Below are positions 10,687 through 19,528 of a DNA stretch of 64,000 bases, in pieces. Position 1 is the stretch's first letter. The number at the start of each line of letters is the position of its first letter. The translations under genes and the position numbers were made by a program. A model generated the notes under the pieces. It worked only from the letters and a program-made list of their open reading frames with translations. It had not been told where the DNA came from and ran no database searches. The stretch comes from Rhodococcoides kyotonense (lineage in GTDB: Bacteria; Actinomycetota; Actinomycetes; Mycobacteriales; Mycobacteriaceae), in the NCBI RefSeq assembly GCF_001645385.1, contig NZ_LVHI01000023.1, positions 186,001-250,000 of the forward strand, written 5' to 3'.

Positions 10687-11823
10687 CTACAGATGCCGAG
10701 TCGTGTCGATTCCCAGAGACATTCCGACGAGTCCGCGTTCACGCACCGCGAGCTTCTGTGCGACCGATTCGAGCGCTTGCGCGGCAGGTGTTTCCGGAGC
10801 GGCGAGCACGATCGGCGTTCCCGCGTCGCCGCCTTCTCGAACCGCGGTGTCCAGCGGAATCTGGCCCAGCAGAGGGACTTTCGCGCCCACGGCCTTCGTC
10901 AGGCGATCCGAGACGTCCTGTCCGCCACCGGATCCGAAGATGTCCATGCGCGTACCGTCGGGAAGTTCGAGCCACGACATGTTCTCGACGACGCCCGCGA
11001 TGCGCTGACGGGTCTGCAGCGCAATCGCGCCCGCGCGCTCGGCCACCTCGGCGGCAGCCTGCTGCGGCGTCGTGACGACCAGAATTTCCGCGCCGGGGAT
11101 CAACTGCGCGACCGAGATCGCGATGTCACCGGTGCCGGGCGGCAGATCGAGGAGCAGGACGTCGAGGTCGCCCCAGAAGACGTCGGCGAGAAACTGCTGA
11201 AGCGCACGGTGCAGCATCGGTCCGCGCCAGACGACAGGAGTGTTGCCCTGGGTGAACTGCGCGATCGAGATGAACTTCACGTCGTGCGCCTGCGGAGGCA
11301 TGATCATCTTCTCGACCTGCGTCGGCTTCGCGTCGTTGCCGAGCATGCGCGGCACCGAGTGGCCGTAGATGTCCGCGTCGAGCACGCCGACCGACAGGCC
11401 GCGCTTCGCGAGCGCCGCGGCGAGATTGACCGTCACCGACGACTTTCCGACGCCACCCTTGCCCGACGCGACCGCGTACACGCGCGTCAGCGAGCCCGGT
11501 TGCGCGAACGGGATGACGGGTTCGGCGGAGTCGCCACGCAGAGACTTGCGCAGTTCGGTGCGCTGCTCGTCGCTCATGACGTCGAGTTCGACGGTGATCG
11601 TGCCGACCCCGGCGACGTCGGCGACGGCCTTCGTGACGCGGTCGCTGATCTCGGTGCGCATCGGGCACCCGGCGGTGGTCAGGTAGATCCCCACCTCGAC
11701 GGCGCCGCCGTCACCGATCGTGACGCTCTTGACCATTCCGAGGTCGGTGATCGGTTTGCGAATTTCCGGATCGACGACCTTCGTGAGTGCGCCGCGAACG
11801 TCGGATTCCGTCAGAACTGCCAT
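10687..11823 (-). CDS. mrp: Mrp/ApbC-type P-loop iron-sulfur cluster carrier
   Basis: A 378-residue Mrp/NBP35-family ATPase. The N-terminal MIP18/DUF59-like domain spans about residues 5-85; the P-loop GKGGVGKSSVTVNLAAAL starts near residue 115, followed by the switch DADIYGHSVPRML and LLLDLPPGTGDIAISVAQLI. Family members carry and transfer 4Fe-4S clusters to apo-proteins. The CxxC of many Mrp proteins is not evident. Position and length match Rv1229c. It is followed 27 nt away by a transglycosylase gene on the same strand. Confidence 0.93.
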   Translation of the reverse strand: MAVLTESDVRGALTKVVDPEIRKPITDLGMVKSVTIGDGGAVEVGIYLTTAGCPMRTEISDRVTKAVADVAGVGTITVELDVMSDEQRTELRKSLRGDSAEPVIPFAQPGSLTRVYAVASGKGGVGKSSVTVNLAAALAKRGLSVGVLDADIYGHSVPRMLGNDAKPTQVEKMIMPPQAHDVKFISIAQFTQGNTPVVWRGPMLHRALQQFLADVFWGDLDVLLLDLPPGTGDIAISVAQLIPGAEILVVTTPQQAAAEVAERAGAIALQTRQRIAGVVENMSWLELPDGTRMDIFGSGGGQDVSDRLTKAVGAKVPLLGQIPLDTAVREGGDAGTPIVLAAPETPAAQALESVAQKLAVRERGLVGMSLGIDTTRHL

Positions 11824-11850
11824 TTCTCCATGCTATGCGGACCGAAAGTG

Positions 11851-12720
11851 TCAGTGGATGCGGGGGAGTTGGTCCGACGTCGGGACGATGCCCGTCTGGT
11901 ATCCGGCGGACCACGCGAGCACGTTGGCGACGTAGGCCATCGAGTTGTTGTACCGCAGAATCGCCGTGGTGGTCTGGCCCAGATCGCGCAGGTTCAGGTC
12001 GCCGTCGCACAGGTACTTGCCGGTGGCGAGGGCCGCATCGAACAGGTTCTGCGGATCGGAGATGCCGTCGCCGTTGCCGTCGGCGTGGTAGTGGTTCCAC
12101 GTCTCGGGCAAGAACTGCATGGGTCCGACCGCGCGGTCGTAGTGGGGATCGCCGTCGAGGGCTCCGCCGTCGGTGTCCGGGATGACGTTGTTGCCGGCGA
12201 GGGTGCCGTCGAGGCGGGGCCCGAGGATCGGCTCGAGAAGTTCGCCGAGATCGTCGGCCTTGCCGTTGTTGGCGTGCGTGGACTCGACGCGGCCGATGCC
12301 CGCGATGATGGTCCAGCTGATTCCGCAGCCCGGCTGCTCGGTCGCGAGGATCCTCTCGGCGTTCTTGTACGCCGAGACGTTGACCGTCGGGATCGCGATC
12401 GGGCTGGCTGCGAGGTTCGTGGGCAGCTCGGGTGTCGGTGCCACCTCGGGCTCGGGAGCAGGCGCTGGAGCGGCTACTTCCTGCGCGACGGGAGCCTCGG
12501 CCGCGGCGACCGGCTGTGCGTCGGTCTGTTCCGCAAGGGGCTCGGGGGTCTCGACGACCGGTTCGGCGCTCTGCTGCGACGCCGACGTCATGAACGGGAT
12601 GTGCTCGGCCGCACCCGCCGACGTGGCGGCGGTGACGAGCCCGGCGGGGACCAGTCCTGTCAGAGCAATCACCGAGTTCCGGCGGGCTTTGGAATTCGAT
12701 GCTTTTCTGTGACGTCCCAC
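11851..12720 (-). CDS. Lytic murein transglycosylase (MltB/SLT-like, Rv1230c-like)
   Basis: A 289-residue exported protein. Basic N-terminus and one hydrophobic segment (about 18-37), then a Pro/Ala/Glu-rich stalk (about 45-100), then the transglycosylase domain. The catalytic region is WTIIAGIGRVESTHANNG, with Glu of RVES as the likely catalytic residue, and later RAVGPMQFLPETWNHYHADGNGDG and LRYNNSMAYVANVLAWSAGY. It should cleave glycan strands of peptidoglycan outside the membrane. GTG 12720 is preceded by GGAGG. It has its own upstream region and a paralogue just upstream. Confidence 0.87.
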   Translation of the reverse strand: MGRHRKASNSKARRNSVIALTGLVPAGLVTAATSAGAAEHIPFMTSASQQSAEPVVETPEPLAEQTDAQPVAAAEAPVAQEVAAPAPAPEPEVAPTPELPTNLAASPIAIPTVNVSAYKNAERILATEQPGCGISWTIIAGIGRVESTHANNGKADDLGELLEPILGPRLDGTLAGNNVIPDTDGGALDGDPHYDRAVGPMQFLPETWNHYHADGNGDGISDPQNLFDAALATGKYLCDGDLNLRDLGQTTTAILRYNNSMAYVANVLAWSAGYQTGIVPTSDQLPRIH

Positions 12721-12818
12721 GCCTCGTAACCTCCAAATTGCCCGGCTTCTTCGGGCCTCCGTAACTGAACCGGAGTCGAGGCTACCTGATTCGAGACGTT
12801 TCCGTTACCTCGCTGTTA
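12721..12818 (-). promoter_or_regulatory. Upstream region of the first transglycosylase gene
   Basis: Reading on the minus strand, two small hairpins (CTCCG/CGGAG and GCCCG/CGGGC) precede the ribosome-binding site GGAGG. Further upstream, GTTAC (12804-12808) and GTTAT (12815-12819) lie 11 bp apart on the plus strand, one helical turn, which looks like a direct-repeat operator. This is reminiscent of response-regulator sites (MtrA-like) at cell-wall hydrolase promoters, but that is inference. Confidence 0.35.
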
Positions 12819-13727
12819 TCAAGGCGCGGGGGCCGTGCACGAAACGAGACATGGCAAGGGTGGCAGAGGGGGAAGTGCGAACGGAAACAGGGCTGGCGGC
12901 GGCGGCGTGTCGGGCACCGGCGCGGGGATGGTCGACGGCGAAGTGCGGTACTCCTCCACCGGCGCGCCGGACGCGGGCGCGCTCGGAATGTGGGTCACCG
13001 ATTCGCCGTCCAGCAAGTACGCCTGTGACCACGCGAGCACGTCCGCGACAAAGACCGGTGAGTTGCCGTAGCGCAGAAGTGCCGCGGTCAGGTCTGCCGG
13101 GTCGGACAGGTCGAGCCCGCCCGCACACAGATACCGGCCTGCCGCGAGGGTGGCGTCGTAGATGTTGTTCGGGTCCTTGTCTCCGTCGTCGTTGCCGTCG
13201 GAGCTGTACCGCGCCCACGTCGACGGAATGAACTGCATCGGCCCGACGGCCCGCTCGTGTCGTGGGTCGCCGCCCCGAACGGGTCCGACGATGCGCGTGA
13301 CCGTGGTGCCGTCGGCGTCGATCTGGCCGCCGTACGCGTGACCGGACTCGACCTGCCCGATCCCGGCGAGCAGGTACCACGGCAGGTGGCAGGACGGGTT
13401 CTCCGATGCCAGCGCGGCTTCGGCGTTGGAATAGGCCACCGCTACCGATTCCGGAACGCTCGGCGGGTCGACGGGGCCCGGTTCCGGGTCGGGCTCGTCG
13501 GGTTCCTCCGGAACGAATATGGTGAGCGTGCGATCGGGTTTCGGACTCGGCGCGGTCAGGCCGGGAACCGTGTCCGCGAGGGGGAGTGGGGCCGGCGAGA
13601 CCACGGGGACGGGCTGTTCGACGACGCCGACCGACGCCGATACCGCCGCGGCGCCCACTGCGCCCACGACGACCGCGCACAGCACGGGAGAGCTCGCTCG
13701 TCTGCGAATTCTCCCCCGGGTCCGCAT
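12819..13727 (-). CDS. Lytic murein transglycosylase, second copy
   Basis: A 302-residue paralogue of the neighbouring transglycosylase. Arg-rich N-terminus and one membrane/signal segment (about 14-35), a Pro-rich stalk, then LPWYLLAGIGQVESGHAYGG with the likely catalytic Glu, RAVGPMQFIPSTWARYSSDGNDDGDKDPNN and LRYGNSPVFVADVLAWSQAY. The tail (about 255-302) is Pro-rich and ends LPPLPPLPCLVSCTAPAP, with two late cysteines. It begins 12 nt after the DUF1003 gene, so it is probably co-transcribed with it rather than with its paralogue. M. tuberculosis has only one such gene here by recall, so this looks like a local duplication. Confidence 0.85.
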   Translation of the reverse strand: MRTRGRIRRRASSPVLCAVVVGAVGAAAVSASVGVVEQPVPVVSPAPLPLADTVPGLTAPSPKPDRTLTIFVPEEPDEPDPEPGPVDPPSVPESVAVAYSNAEAALASENPSCHLPWYLLAGIGQVESGHAYGGQIDADGTTVTRIVGPVRGGDPRHERAVGPMQFIPSTWARYSSDGNDDGDKDPNNIYDATLAAGRYLCAGGLDLSDPADLTAALLRYGNSPVFVADVLAWSQAYLLDGESVTHIPSAPASGAPVEEYRTSPSTIPAPVPDTPPPPALFPFALPPLPPLPCLVSCTAPAP

Positions 13728-13739
13728 AAGTGATACACG

Positions 13740-14294
13740 TTACAGTTCGGGGTGTTCTCCCAGGATGGATTCCGCCGATTGGCTCTGCCGCGCCTTCTTG
13801 CGTGACTTCTTCGACGTCGTCGCCTGGCCGTCGAGGCCTTCGAGCATTTCGCGGATCTCGTCGAGTTCGCGACGCAGGTAGTCGCGCGTCGCGACCTCGC
13901 CGACGGCGATGCGCAGTGACGCGAGTTCGCGCGCAAGGAATTCGGTGTCCGCCTTGGTCTGCTGAGCGCGAGCCCGGTCCTCCTCGAGCGACACGCGGTC
14001 ACGGTCGTCCTGACGGTTCTGCGCCAGCAGAATCAGCGGTGCCGCGTAGGCGGCCTGCGTCGAGAACGCGAGGTTCAACAGGATGAACGGATAGGGGTCC
14101 CACTGCAGACTGACTGCGGCGACGTTCAGGAAGATCCAGACCACGACGACGATCGTCTGGATGGCCAGGTAACGACCGGTACCGAGGAACCGGGCGGCGC
14201 GTTCACCCGAACTGCCGAGATCGACGTCGAGATGCCAGTTGAAGAACCGCGACCCCTGCGGGGTGTCCATCCGGGCGCGTGCGGATTCCTTCAT
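13740..14294 (-). CDS. DUF1003 membrane protein (Rv1231c-like)
   Basis: A 184-residue DUF1003 protein. Two membrane segments (about residues 43-62 and 72-93) include TIVVVVWIFLNVAA and PYPFILLNLAFSTQAAYAAPLILLAQNRQ, the latter being the family signature. A long charged coiled-coil tail follows (about 95-165), ending in Lys/Arg-rich sequence. Function is unknown. The start overlaps the stop of the MgtE-N/CBS gene by 4 nt, so the two are translationally coupled; a joint role in magnesium or envelope physiology is only a guess. Confidence 0.85.
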   Translation of the reverse strand: MKESARARMDTPQGSRFFNWHLDVDLGSSGERAARFLGTGRYLAIQTIVVVVWIFLNVAAVSLQWDPYPFILLNLAFSTQAAYAAPLILLAQNRQDDRDRVSLEEDRARAQQTKADTEFLARELASLRIAVGEVATRDYLRRELDEIREMLEGLDGQATTSKKSRKKARQSQSAESILGEHPEL

Positions 14295-15565
14295 TGACCT
14301 GCCACCTCCTGATCTCGCCAGTCCTCCGGGAGGAGGTGATCGAGTACGTCGTCGACCGTGACGGCCCCGACCAGATGATCCTCGTCGTCGACGACGGGGC
14401 CGCAGACGAGGTTGTACGTCGCGAAATATCGCGTGACGGCCGTCAGGCTGTCCTCCGGCGACAGCCGCGGCAGAGCCTTGTCGATGACGCCGCCGACCAG
14501 ACTGGCAGGGGGCTCACGGAGCAACTGCTGCAGGTGCACACATCCGAGGTACGCGCCGGTGGGCGTCGCCGTCGGCGGTCGCACCACGAACACGAGCGAC
14601 GACAGCGCAGGCGTCAGGTCCGGGTTGCGCACCCGGGCGAGGGCCTCGGCAACCGTCGTCGACGCCGACAGCACGACCGGCTCCGGAGTCATCAGACCGC
14701 CTGCGGTGTCGGGGGAGTGCTCGAGCAGACGGCGGACCGGAGCGGAATCCTCGGGGTCCATCAAGCGCAGCAACGATTCGGCTTCGGGTTCGGGAAGCTC
14801 GCCGAGGAGGTCGGCGGCGTCGTCCGGGTCCATCGCCTCGAGCACATCCGCGCCGCGCTCGCTGCCGAGGTAGTGCATCATCTCGACCTGGTCGTCGTCG
14901 GGCAGCTCCTGGACGACGTCGGCGAGACGCTCGTCGTCCAGCGCCAACGCCACCTCCATCCGTCGCTTCACCGGGAGTTCGCGCATCGCGTTGGCGACGT
15001 CGGCGGCACGGAGATCCTCGAACTGCATCAGCAACTGTGCGACGCCCTGGCCCGGCAGCGACAGTGCGTTCTGCGTCAGACCCTGCACGTGCTGCCAGTC
15101 GACGACGTGCATCGACCCGCGTCGCGCGAGCCTGCCGCGCAGGCGTCGGACCGCGACACGGGCGACGAGCCAGTCACGGGTACGGGTCAGTTCGATGCCG
15201 AGATCGACGACGACGGAATCGGTGTCGTGCAGTTCTTCGAGTTCGGGATCGTCGACGCGCACCTTCGAGTCGAGAATCTGCGCGAACACCAGAATCTCGT
15301 TCGCGCGCTGCGAGAATCGCCGCAGACTGACGTTTCCCGTGGTGAGTTGCACCGAGTTCGGCTCGATGCTCGTCACGCGCAGCATGGGCACGAAAATTCT
15401 TCGGCGCGTGGCAAGTTCGACGACGAGGCCGAGCACGCGCGGTTGCGCGCGTCCCAGTCTCATCGTGACCACGAGATCGCGGACGCGGCCGATCGATTCA
15501 CCGTCCGGTCCGAGTACCACCAGACCTGCGAGCCTGGCCGCGAATACCTTGCTCAGTGCTGCCAT
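14291..15565 (-). CDS. MgtE intracellular-domain / CBS-domain protein (Rv1232c-like)
   Basis: About 424 residues from the ATG at 15565. The N-terminal half has PRC-barrel-like repeats (LAGLVVLGPDGESIGRVRDLVV and a second copy near residue 100). Residues about 180-290 match the MgtE N-domain (QFEDLRAADVANAMRELPVKRRMEVALAL; MDPDDAADLLGELPEPEAE), followed by two CBS motifs ending VVDDEDHLVGAVTVDDVLDHLLPEDW. The MgtE channel membrane domain is absent, so this is probably a soluble Mg2+/nucleotide-sensing protein. The frame extends to 16699 as an artefact antisense to the CitE-like gene. Confidence 0.85.
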   Translation of the reverse strand: MAALSKVFAARLAGLVVLGPDGESIGRVRDLVVTMRLGRAQPRVLGLVVELATRRRIFVPMLRVTSIEPNSVQLTTGNVSLRRFSQRANEILVFAQILDSKVRVDDPELEELHDTDSVVVDLGIELTRTRDWLVARVAVRRLRGRLARRGSMHVVDWQHVQGLTQNALSLPGQGVAQLLMQFEDLRAADVANAMRELPVKRRMEVALALDDERLADVVQELPDDDQVEMMHYLGSERGADVLEAMDPDDAADLLGELPEPEAESLLRLMDPEDSAPVRRLLEHSPDTAGGLMTPEPVVLSASTTVAEALARVRNPDLTPALSSLVFVVRPPTATPTGAYLGCVHLQQLLREPPASLVGGVIDKALPRLSPEDSLTAVTRYFATYNLVCGPVVDDEDHLVGAVTVDDVLDHLLPEDWRDQEVAGQ

Positions 15566-15622
15566 GATGGCAAGGTTAGAGCGTTGAAGGACCAACCAGA
15601 GAATCGAAGGAGTCCAGCGGAG

Positions 15623-16594
15623 ATGAGTTCGCCTGAAAGCGGTCGTTCTCGGCGCTCGGTCCTCGCCGTGCCCGGCAGTTCCGCGAAGATGATCGAGAAG
15701 GCGAAAGGCTTGCCCGCCGACGAGATCTTCCTCGATCTGGAGGACGCCGTCGCGCCGATCGCCAAGGCGGAGGCACGCGGACGCATCGTCGACGCGCTCA
15801 ACTCCGACGGGTGGGGCAACCAGATCAAGGTCGTGCGCGTCAACGACTGGACGACGCCGTGGACGCACCTGGACGTCGTCGACGTCGTGTCCGGTGCAGG
15901 CGCCAACCTCGACGCCGTTCTGCTGCCGAAGGTCGAGACGGCGTCGCACGTGCAGGCGCTCGATCTGCTGTTGACTCAGGTGGAGAAGAACGCCGGACTC
16001 GAGGTCGGCGCGATCGGCATCGAGCCGCAGATCGAGAGCGCGACGAGTCTGCGCAACATCGACGAGATCGCCACGGCCAGCCCGCGGGTACAGACGTTGG
16101 TGTTCGGTCCCGCCGACATGATGGCGAGCGTCAACATGCGCACGCTCGTCGTCGGGGAGCAGCCCGAGGGGTACGACACCGGCGACGCCTACCACCACAT
16201 CCTGATGACCATTCTTCTCGCGGCCCGCACGCACGGTCTGCAGGCCATCGACGGGCCCTACCTGCAGATCCGCGACGTCGACGCGTTCCGACGCGCGGCC
16301 GGCCGCACCGCGGGCCTCGGCTTCGACGGCAAGTGGGTGCTGCATCCGACGCAGATCGACGCCGCCAACGAGATCTTCAGTCCGCGCCAGGCCGACTTCG
16401 ACAAAGCCGAGGAGATTCTCGAGGCCTACGAGTACTCGACGTCCGACGCCGGCGGCGCCCGCGGCGCCGTCATGCTCGGCGACGAGATGATCGACGAAGC
16501 CAGCCGCAAGATGGCTCTCGTCGTCTCGGCCAAGGGGCGCGCCGCCGGAATGACACGCAGTGAGGGTGCGAACCGGACATCGGGGGCACAATAG
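15623..16594 (+). CDS. CitE-like HpcH/HpaI-family lyase (malyl-CoA/citramalyl-CoA lyase or thioesterase)
   Basis: A 323-residue TIM-barrel protein of the CitE/malyl-CoA lyase family. The start RRSVLAVPGSSAKMIEKAKGLPADEIFLDLEDAVAPIAK is diagnostic, with substrate-binding Arg and the acidic cluster for Mg2+; later come GIEPQIESATSLRNIDEI and the C-terminal LGFDGKWVLHPTQIDAANEIFSP. ATG 15623 has AAGGAG 10 nt upstream. Enzymes of this group cleave or hydrolyse (3S)-malyl-CoA or citramalyl-CoA; which reaction applies is not visible. It is divergent from the MgtE-N gene and 5 nt before the next gene. Confidence 0.85.
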   Translation: MSSPESGRSRRSVLAVPGSSAKMIEKAKGLPADEIFLDLEDAVAPIAKAEARGRIVDALNSDGWGNQIKVVRVNDWTTPWTHLDVVDVVSGAGANLDAVLLPKVETASHVQALDLLLTQVEKNAGLEVGAIGIEPQIESATSLRNIDEIATASPRVQTLVFGPADMMASVNMRTLVVGEQPEGYDTGDAYHHILMTILLAARTHGLQAIDGPYLQIRDVDAFRRAAGRTAGLGFDGKWVLHPTQIDAANEIFSPRQADFDKAEEILEAYEYSTSDAGGARGAVMLGDEMIDEASRKMALVVSAKGRAAGMTRSEGANRTSGAQ

Positions 16595-16599
16595 GGGGC

Positions 16600-17091
16600 A
16601 TGACGAACCCACTTTCGCAGCCGGGCCGCGGTGGCCAAGGGCTTCCGACGCCGCCGTCGGGCTGGCCGATCGGTTCCTATCCGACGTACGCAGAAGCACA
16701 GAAGGCCGTCGACTACCTGTCCGATCAAGAGTTCTCCGTGCAGGACGTGACCATCGTCGGCGTCGACCTGATGCAGGTCGAGCGGGTTCTCGGACGCCTC
16801 ACATGGCCCAAAGTCATTGGCGGAGGGATCGTTTCGGGCGCGTGGCTCGGAGTCTTCCTCGGTCTGGTGTTGGGGATCTTCACGAACGGCAACATTCTCG
16901 GCGCGCTCGTCATCGGCATCGTCGGCGGCATCATCTTCGGTCTGATCTCCACTGCGATCCCGTACGCGGCGACCAAGGGGCAACGGGATTTCGCGTCGAG
17001 CATGCAGTTGGTGGCCGGTCGTTACGACGTTCTCTGCGAACCGAAGAGCGCCGAAAAGGCCCGCGACATGCTCGCGAAGCTGTCGCTGTAA
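16600..17091 (+). CDS. Conserved membrane protein (Rv1234-like, general-stress 17M-like)
   Basis: A 163-residue protein. The N-terminus carries a ferredoxin-like stretch IGSYPTYAEAQKAVDYLSDQ followed by VQDVTIVGVDL, as in general-stress-protein 17M domains. Two membrane segments (about 70-90 and 93-118) are Gly-rich (GGGIVSGAWLGVFLGLVLGIF; ALVIGIVGGIIFGLISTAIPYA). The C-terminus GRYDVLCEPKSAEKARDML is cytoplasmic. Molecular role is unknown. It directly precedes the trehalose importer operon, as Rv1234 precedes lpqY. Confidence 0.85.
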   Translation: MTNPLSQPGRGGQGLPTPPSGWPIGSYPTYAEAQKAVDYLSDQEFSVQDVTIVGVDLMQVERVLGRLTWPKVIGGGIVSGAWLGVFLGLVLGIFTNGNILGALVIGIVGGIIFGLISTAIPYAATKGQRDFASSMQLVAGRYDVLCEPKSAEKARDMLAKLSL

Positions 17092-17216
17092 CTGGGCGTT
17101 GTTACGGAATAGTCCCAATTTCGCCTCGAGCACCCTCGGTTCGGTTACGTTTCTTTACGTGCAGGGCAATAGGTAACGGAGTTACTGCACGAGTAGTCGA
17201 ACAGTGGGAGGCGAGA
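17092..17216 (+). promoter_or_regulatory. Upstream region of the lpqY-sugABC operon
   Basis: 125 bp containing a perfect inverted repeat GTAAC-GGA-GTTAC at 17173-17185, about 32 nt before the GTG start, plus further GTTAC words upstream (about 17101 and 17144). A ribosome-binding site GGGAGG lies at 17206-17211. The palindrome is a candidate operator; no convincing -35/-10 pair was found. Confidence 0.4.
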
Positions 17217-18587
17217 GTGCCGAGACAGCGTCGTTCGAGGCCCGGAAACGCAACCAGGATAGGCGTGTTGGCGGCGGCCACGTTGATAGTCGGCCCGCTG
17301 CTGACCGCGTGTTCGTCGTCAGGTGGCGGCACACCGGTGCTCAGTTTCTACACCGCAGCCGACGGTGCCGAGCAGTACGCGCAAGCCGCGGAAGCCTGCT
17401 CGGCCGCGTCGAACGGCCTCTACGAGGTCGAGCAGCGGACGCTCCCGAAGAGCGCCAACGATCAGAGGCTCCAGTTGGCCCGCAGGCTCGCGGGCAACGA
17501 CGGCACGCTCGATCTGATGACGCTCGACGTCGTCTGGACGGCCGAGTTCGCCGAGGCGGGGTGGGCACTACCCGTTCCCGACGACCTCGCCGCGAAGCTG
17601 ACGGACGGGTCGACGCTGGCAGGGCCGCTCGCGACGGCCGAGTGGCAGGACCAGCTCTACGCGGTGCCGCTCAACTCGAACACGCAGCTGCTCTGGTACC
17701 GACCGGACCAGGTGCCCGGCGGTGAGCCGCCGCAGACGTGGGATCAGATGATCGACGAGGCGGAGGCCAATGCGGCCCAGGGCAAACCGGCGTACATCGG
17801 TGTCCAGGCCAAGCAGTACGAGGGCCTGATGGTCTGGTTCAACAGCCTTCTCGTCAGCGCGGGCGGACAGGTCGTCGCCGAAGACGGAACGACCGTCACG
17901 CTCAACGACACTCCCGAGCATCGGGCGGCCACGGAGAAGACGCTCGAGATCATGAAGCGCGTCGCCACCGCCGACGGGCACGATCCGTCGATCTCGCAGA
18001 CCGACGAAGCCACAGCACGATTGGGTATGGAGGCGGGCAACTCGGCCTTCCAGGTCAACTACCCGTTCGTGCTTCCCGGTCTCAAGGAGAACGCGGCTGC
18101 AGGCGCGGTGCCGTTCCTCGATCTCACCGGCGTGCCCGCGGATCAGCAGGACGCCAAGGTCGCCGAAGTGTTCCGCAGCGCACCGTATCCCGCGGTCGTT
18201 CCGGACACGCCCGCCAAGGTCACGATCGGTGGATTCAACATCGGTGTCGCCAAGACCACGCAGCACGAGGACCTCGCGTGGGAGGCCGTCGCCTGCCTGA
18301 CCAACGAGGACAACCAGCGCAACAACGCCGTCAACGGTGGTGTGCCGCCGGTGCTCGCGCAGCTGTACCAGGATCCCGAGTTCCAGGCCGTGTACCCCGC
18401 GTGGGAGGGCGTGCTCGACTCCATCGAGAACGCCGCGGTGCGCCCGGTTTCGCCTGCGTACCAGAGCATTTCGATCCTTCTCGCCGACGCGCTCAATCCG
18501 CCTCAGAACATCGACCCGGTGGCGGACGTGGACAAGCTCGCCGACCTCGTCTCCAAGGCAGTCAATTCCGAAGGGCTGATTCCATGA
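17217..18587 (+). CDS. lpqY: Trehalose ABC transporter substrate-binding lipoprotein LpqY
   Basis: A 456-residue cluster B binding lipoprotein. Signal peptide with lipobox LLTAC (about residues 25-29) and Ser-rich lipid-anchor linker, then TPVLSFYTAADGAEQYAQAAEAC and the interdomain WYRPDQVPGGEPPQTWDQM typical of sugar-binding proteins. In mycobacteria LpqY recovers trehalose released from trehalose monomycolate by the antigen 85 mycolyltransferases. GTG 17217 is chosen from the ribosome-binding site; the frame is open far upstream through the previous gene. Its stop overlaps sugA by 4 nt. Confidence 0.93.
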   Translation: MPRQRRSRPGNATRIGVLAAATLIVGPLLTACSSSGGGTPVLSFYTAADGAEQYAQAAEACSAASNGLYEVEQRTLPKSANDQRLQLARRLAGNDGTLDLMTLDVVWTAEFAEAGWALPVPDDLAAKLTDGSTLAGPLATAEWQDQLYAVPLNSNTQLLWYRPDQVPGGEPPQTWDQMIDEAEANAAQGKPAYIGVQAKQYEGLMVWFNSLLVSAGGQVVAEDGTTVTLNDTPEHRAATEKTLEIMKRVATADGHDPSISQTDEATARLGMEAGNSAFQVNYPFVLPGLKENAAAGAVPFLDLTGVPADQQDAKVAEVFRSAPYPAVVPDTPAKVTIGGFNIGVAKTTQHEDLAWEAVACLTNEDNQRNNAVNGGVPPVLAQLYQDPEFQAVYPAWEGVLDSIENAAVRPVSPAYQSISILLADALNPPQNIDPVADVDKLADLVSKAVNSEGLIP

Positions 18588-19528
18588 GCGCACCCACCAC
18601 CGAACGGGAGACGACCTACGACAAGCAGGCCGTCCTGAAGCAGATGTCCGACGGCAAGAAGGCCGAGCGTCGACTCGGGCTGCTGTTGATCGCGCCCGCC
18701 GCGATCATGATGATCGCGGTGACGGGTTATCCGATCGTCTACGCGTTCTGGCTCAGCCTGCAGAAGTACAACCTGGCATTTCCCGACGACCGTGAATTCG
18801 TCGGACTCTCCAATTACGTGACGGTTCTGACCGACGGCTACTGGTGGACGGCGTTCGCCGTCACCGCGGGTATCACCATCGTCTCGGTGGTCATCGAGTT
18901 CGTTCTCGGTCTCGCCGTCGCACTCATCATGCACCGCACCATCTTCGGACGCGGACTGGTCCGCACCGTCGTGCTGATCCCGTACGGCATCGTCACGGTC
19001 GCCGCCGCGTACAGCTGGTACTACGCGTGGACGCCCGGCACGGGTTACCTGGCCAACCTGCTTCCCGACGGCAGTGCGCCGCTGACCGAGCAGTTGCCGT
19101 CCCTCGCCATCGTCGTTCTCGCCGAAGTGTGGAAGACGACGCCGTTCATGGCTCTGCTTCTTCTCGCCGGCCTCGCGCTCGTACCGGACGATCTGCTGAA
19201 GGCGGCACAGGTCGACGGCGCAGGCGCATGGACGAGGTTGATACGCATCACGATTCCGCTGATGAAGCCGGCGATCCTCGTCGCCCTGTTGTTCCGCACG
19301 CTCGACGCATTCCGCATCTTCGACAACATCTACGTTCTGACCAAGGGCAGCAACGGAACCGGATCGGTGTCGATTCTCGGTTACGACAACCTGTTCGGAG
19401 CATTCAACCTCGGACTCGGTTCGGCGATCAGCGTTCTCATCTTCTTCTGCGTCGCCATCATCGCGTTCGTGTTCATCAAGCTGTTCGGTGCCTCGGCGCC
19501 GGGCTCGGACGACGGAGGCCGCAAGTAA
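18584..19528 (+). CDS. sugA: Trehalose ABC transporter permease SugA
   Basis: A 314-residue MalF-type permease with six predicted membrane segments (first about residues 37-58, [25 protein letters not shown]). The EAA loop [31 protein letters not shown] is present near residues 205-235 and contacts the ATPase. The start overlaps lpqY (ATGA) and the stop overlaps sugB by one base, so the operon is tightly coupled. Confidence 0.94.
   Translation: MSAPTTERETTYDKQAVLKQMSDGKKAERRLGLLLIAPAAIMMIAVTGYPIVYAFWLSLQKYNLAFPDDREFVGLSNYVTVLTDGYWWTAFAVTAGITIVSVVIEFVLGLAVALIMHRTIFGRGLVRTVVLIPYGIVTVAAAYSWYYAWTPGTGYLANLLPDGSAPLTEQLPSLAIVVLAEVWKTTPFMALLLLAGLALVPDDLLKAAQVDGAGAWTRLIRITIPLMKPAILVALLFRTLDAFRIFDNIYVLTKGSNGTGSVSILGYDNLFGAFNLGLGSAISVLIFFCVAIIAFVFIKLFGASAPGSDDGGRK

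Noticed and set aside
10552-12729. A 725-codon plus-strand open frame opposite mrp and a transglycosylase gene
   Set aside because: Both minus-strand genes are secure by motifs; the antisense product is Arg/Asp-rich low complexity.
12721-12818. Possible c-di-AMP (ydaO-type) riboswitch before a cell-wall hydrolase gene
   Set aside because: The gene class fits, and small hairpins exist, but I could not find the conserved ydaO core or pseudo-symmetric fold; a covariance-model scan would decide.
15566-16699. N-terminal extension of the MgtE-N/CBS gene over the CitE-like gene
   Set aside because: The extension is antisense to a well-supported enzyme; the real start is ATG 15565, where similarity begins.
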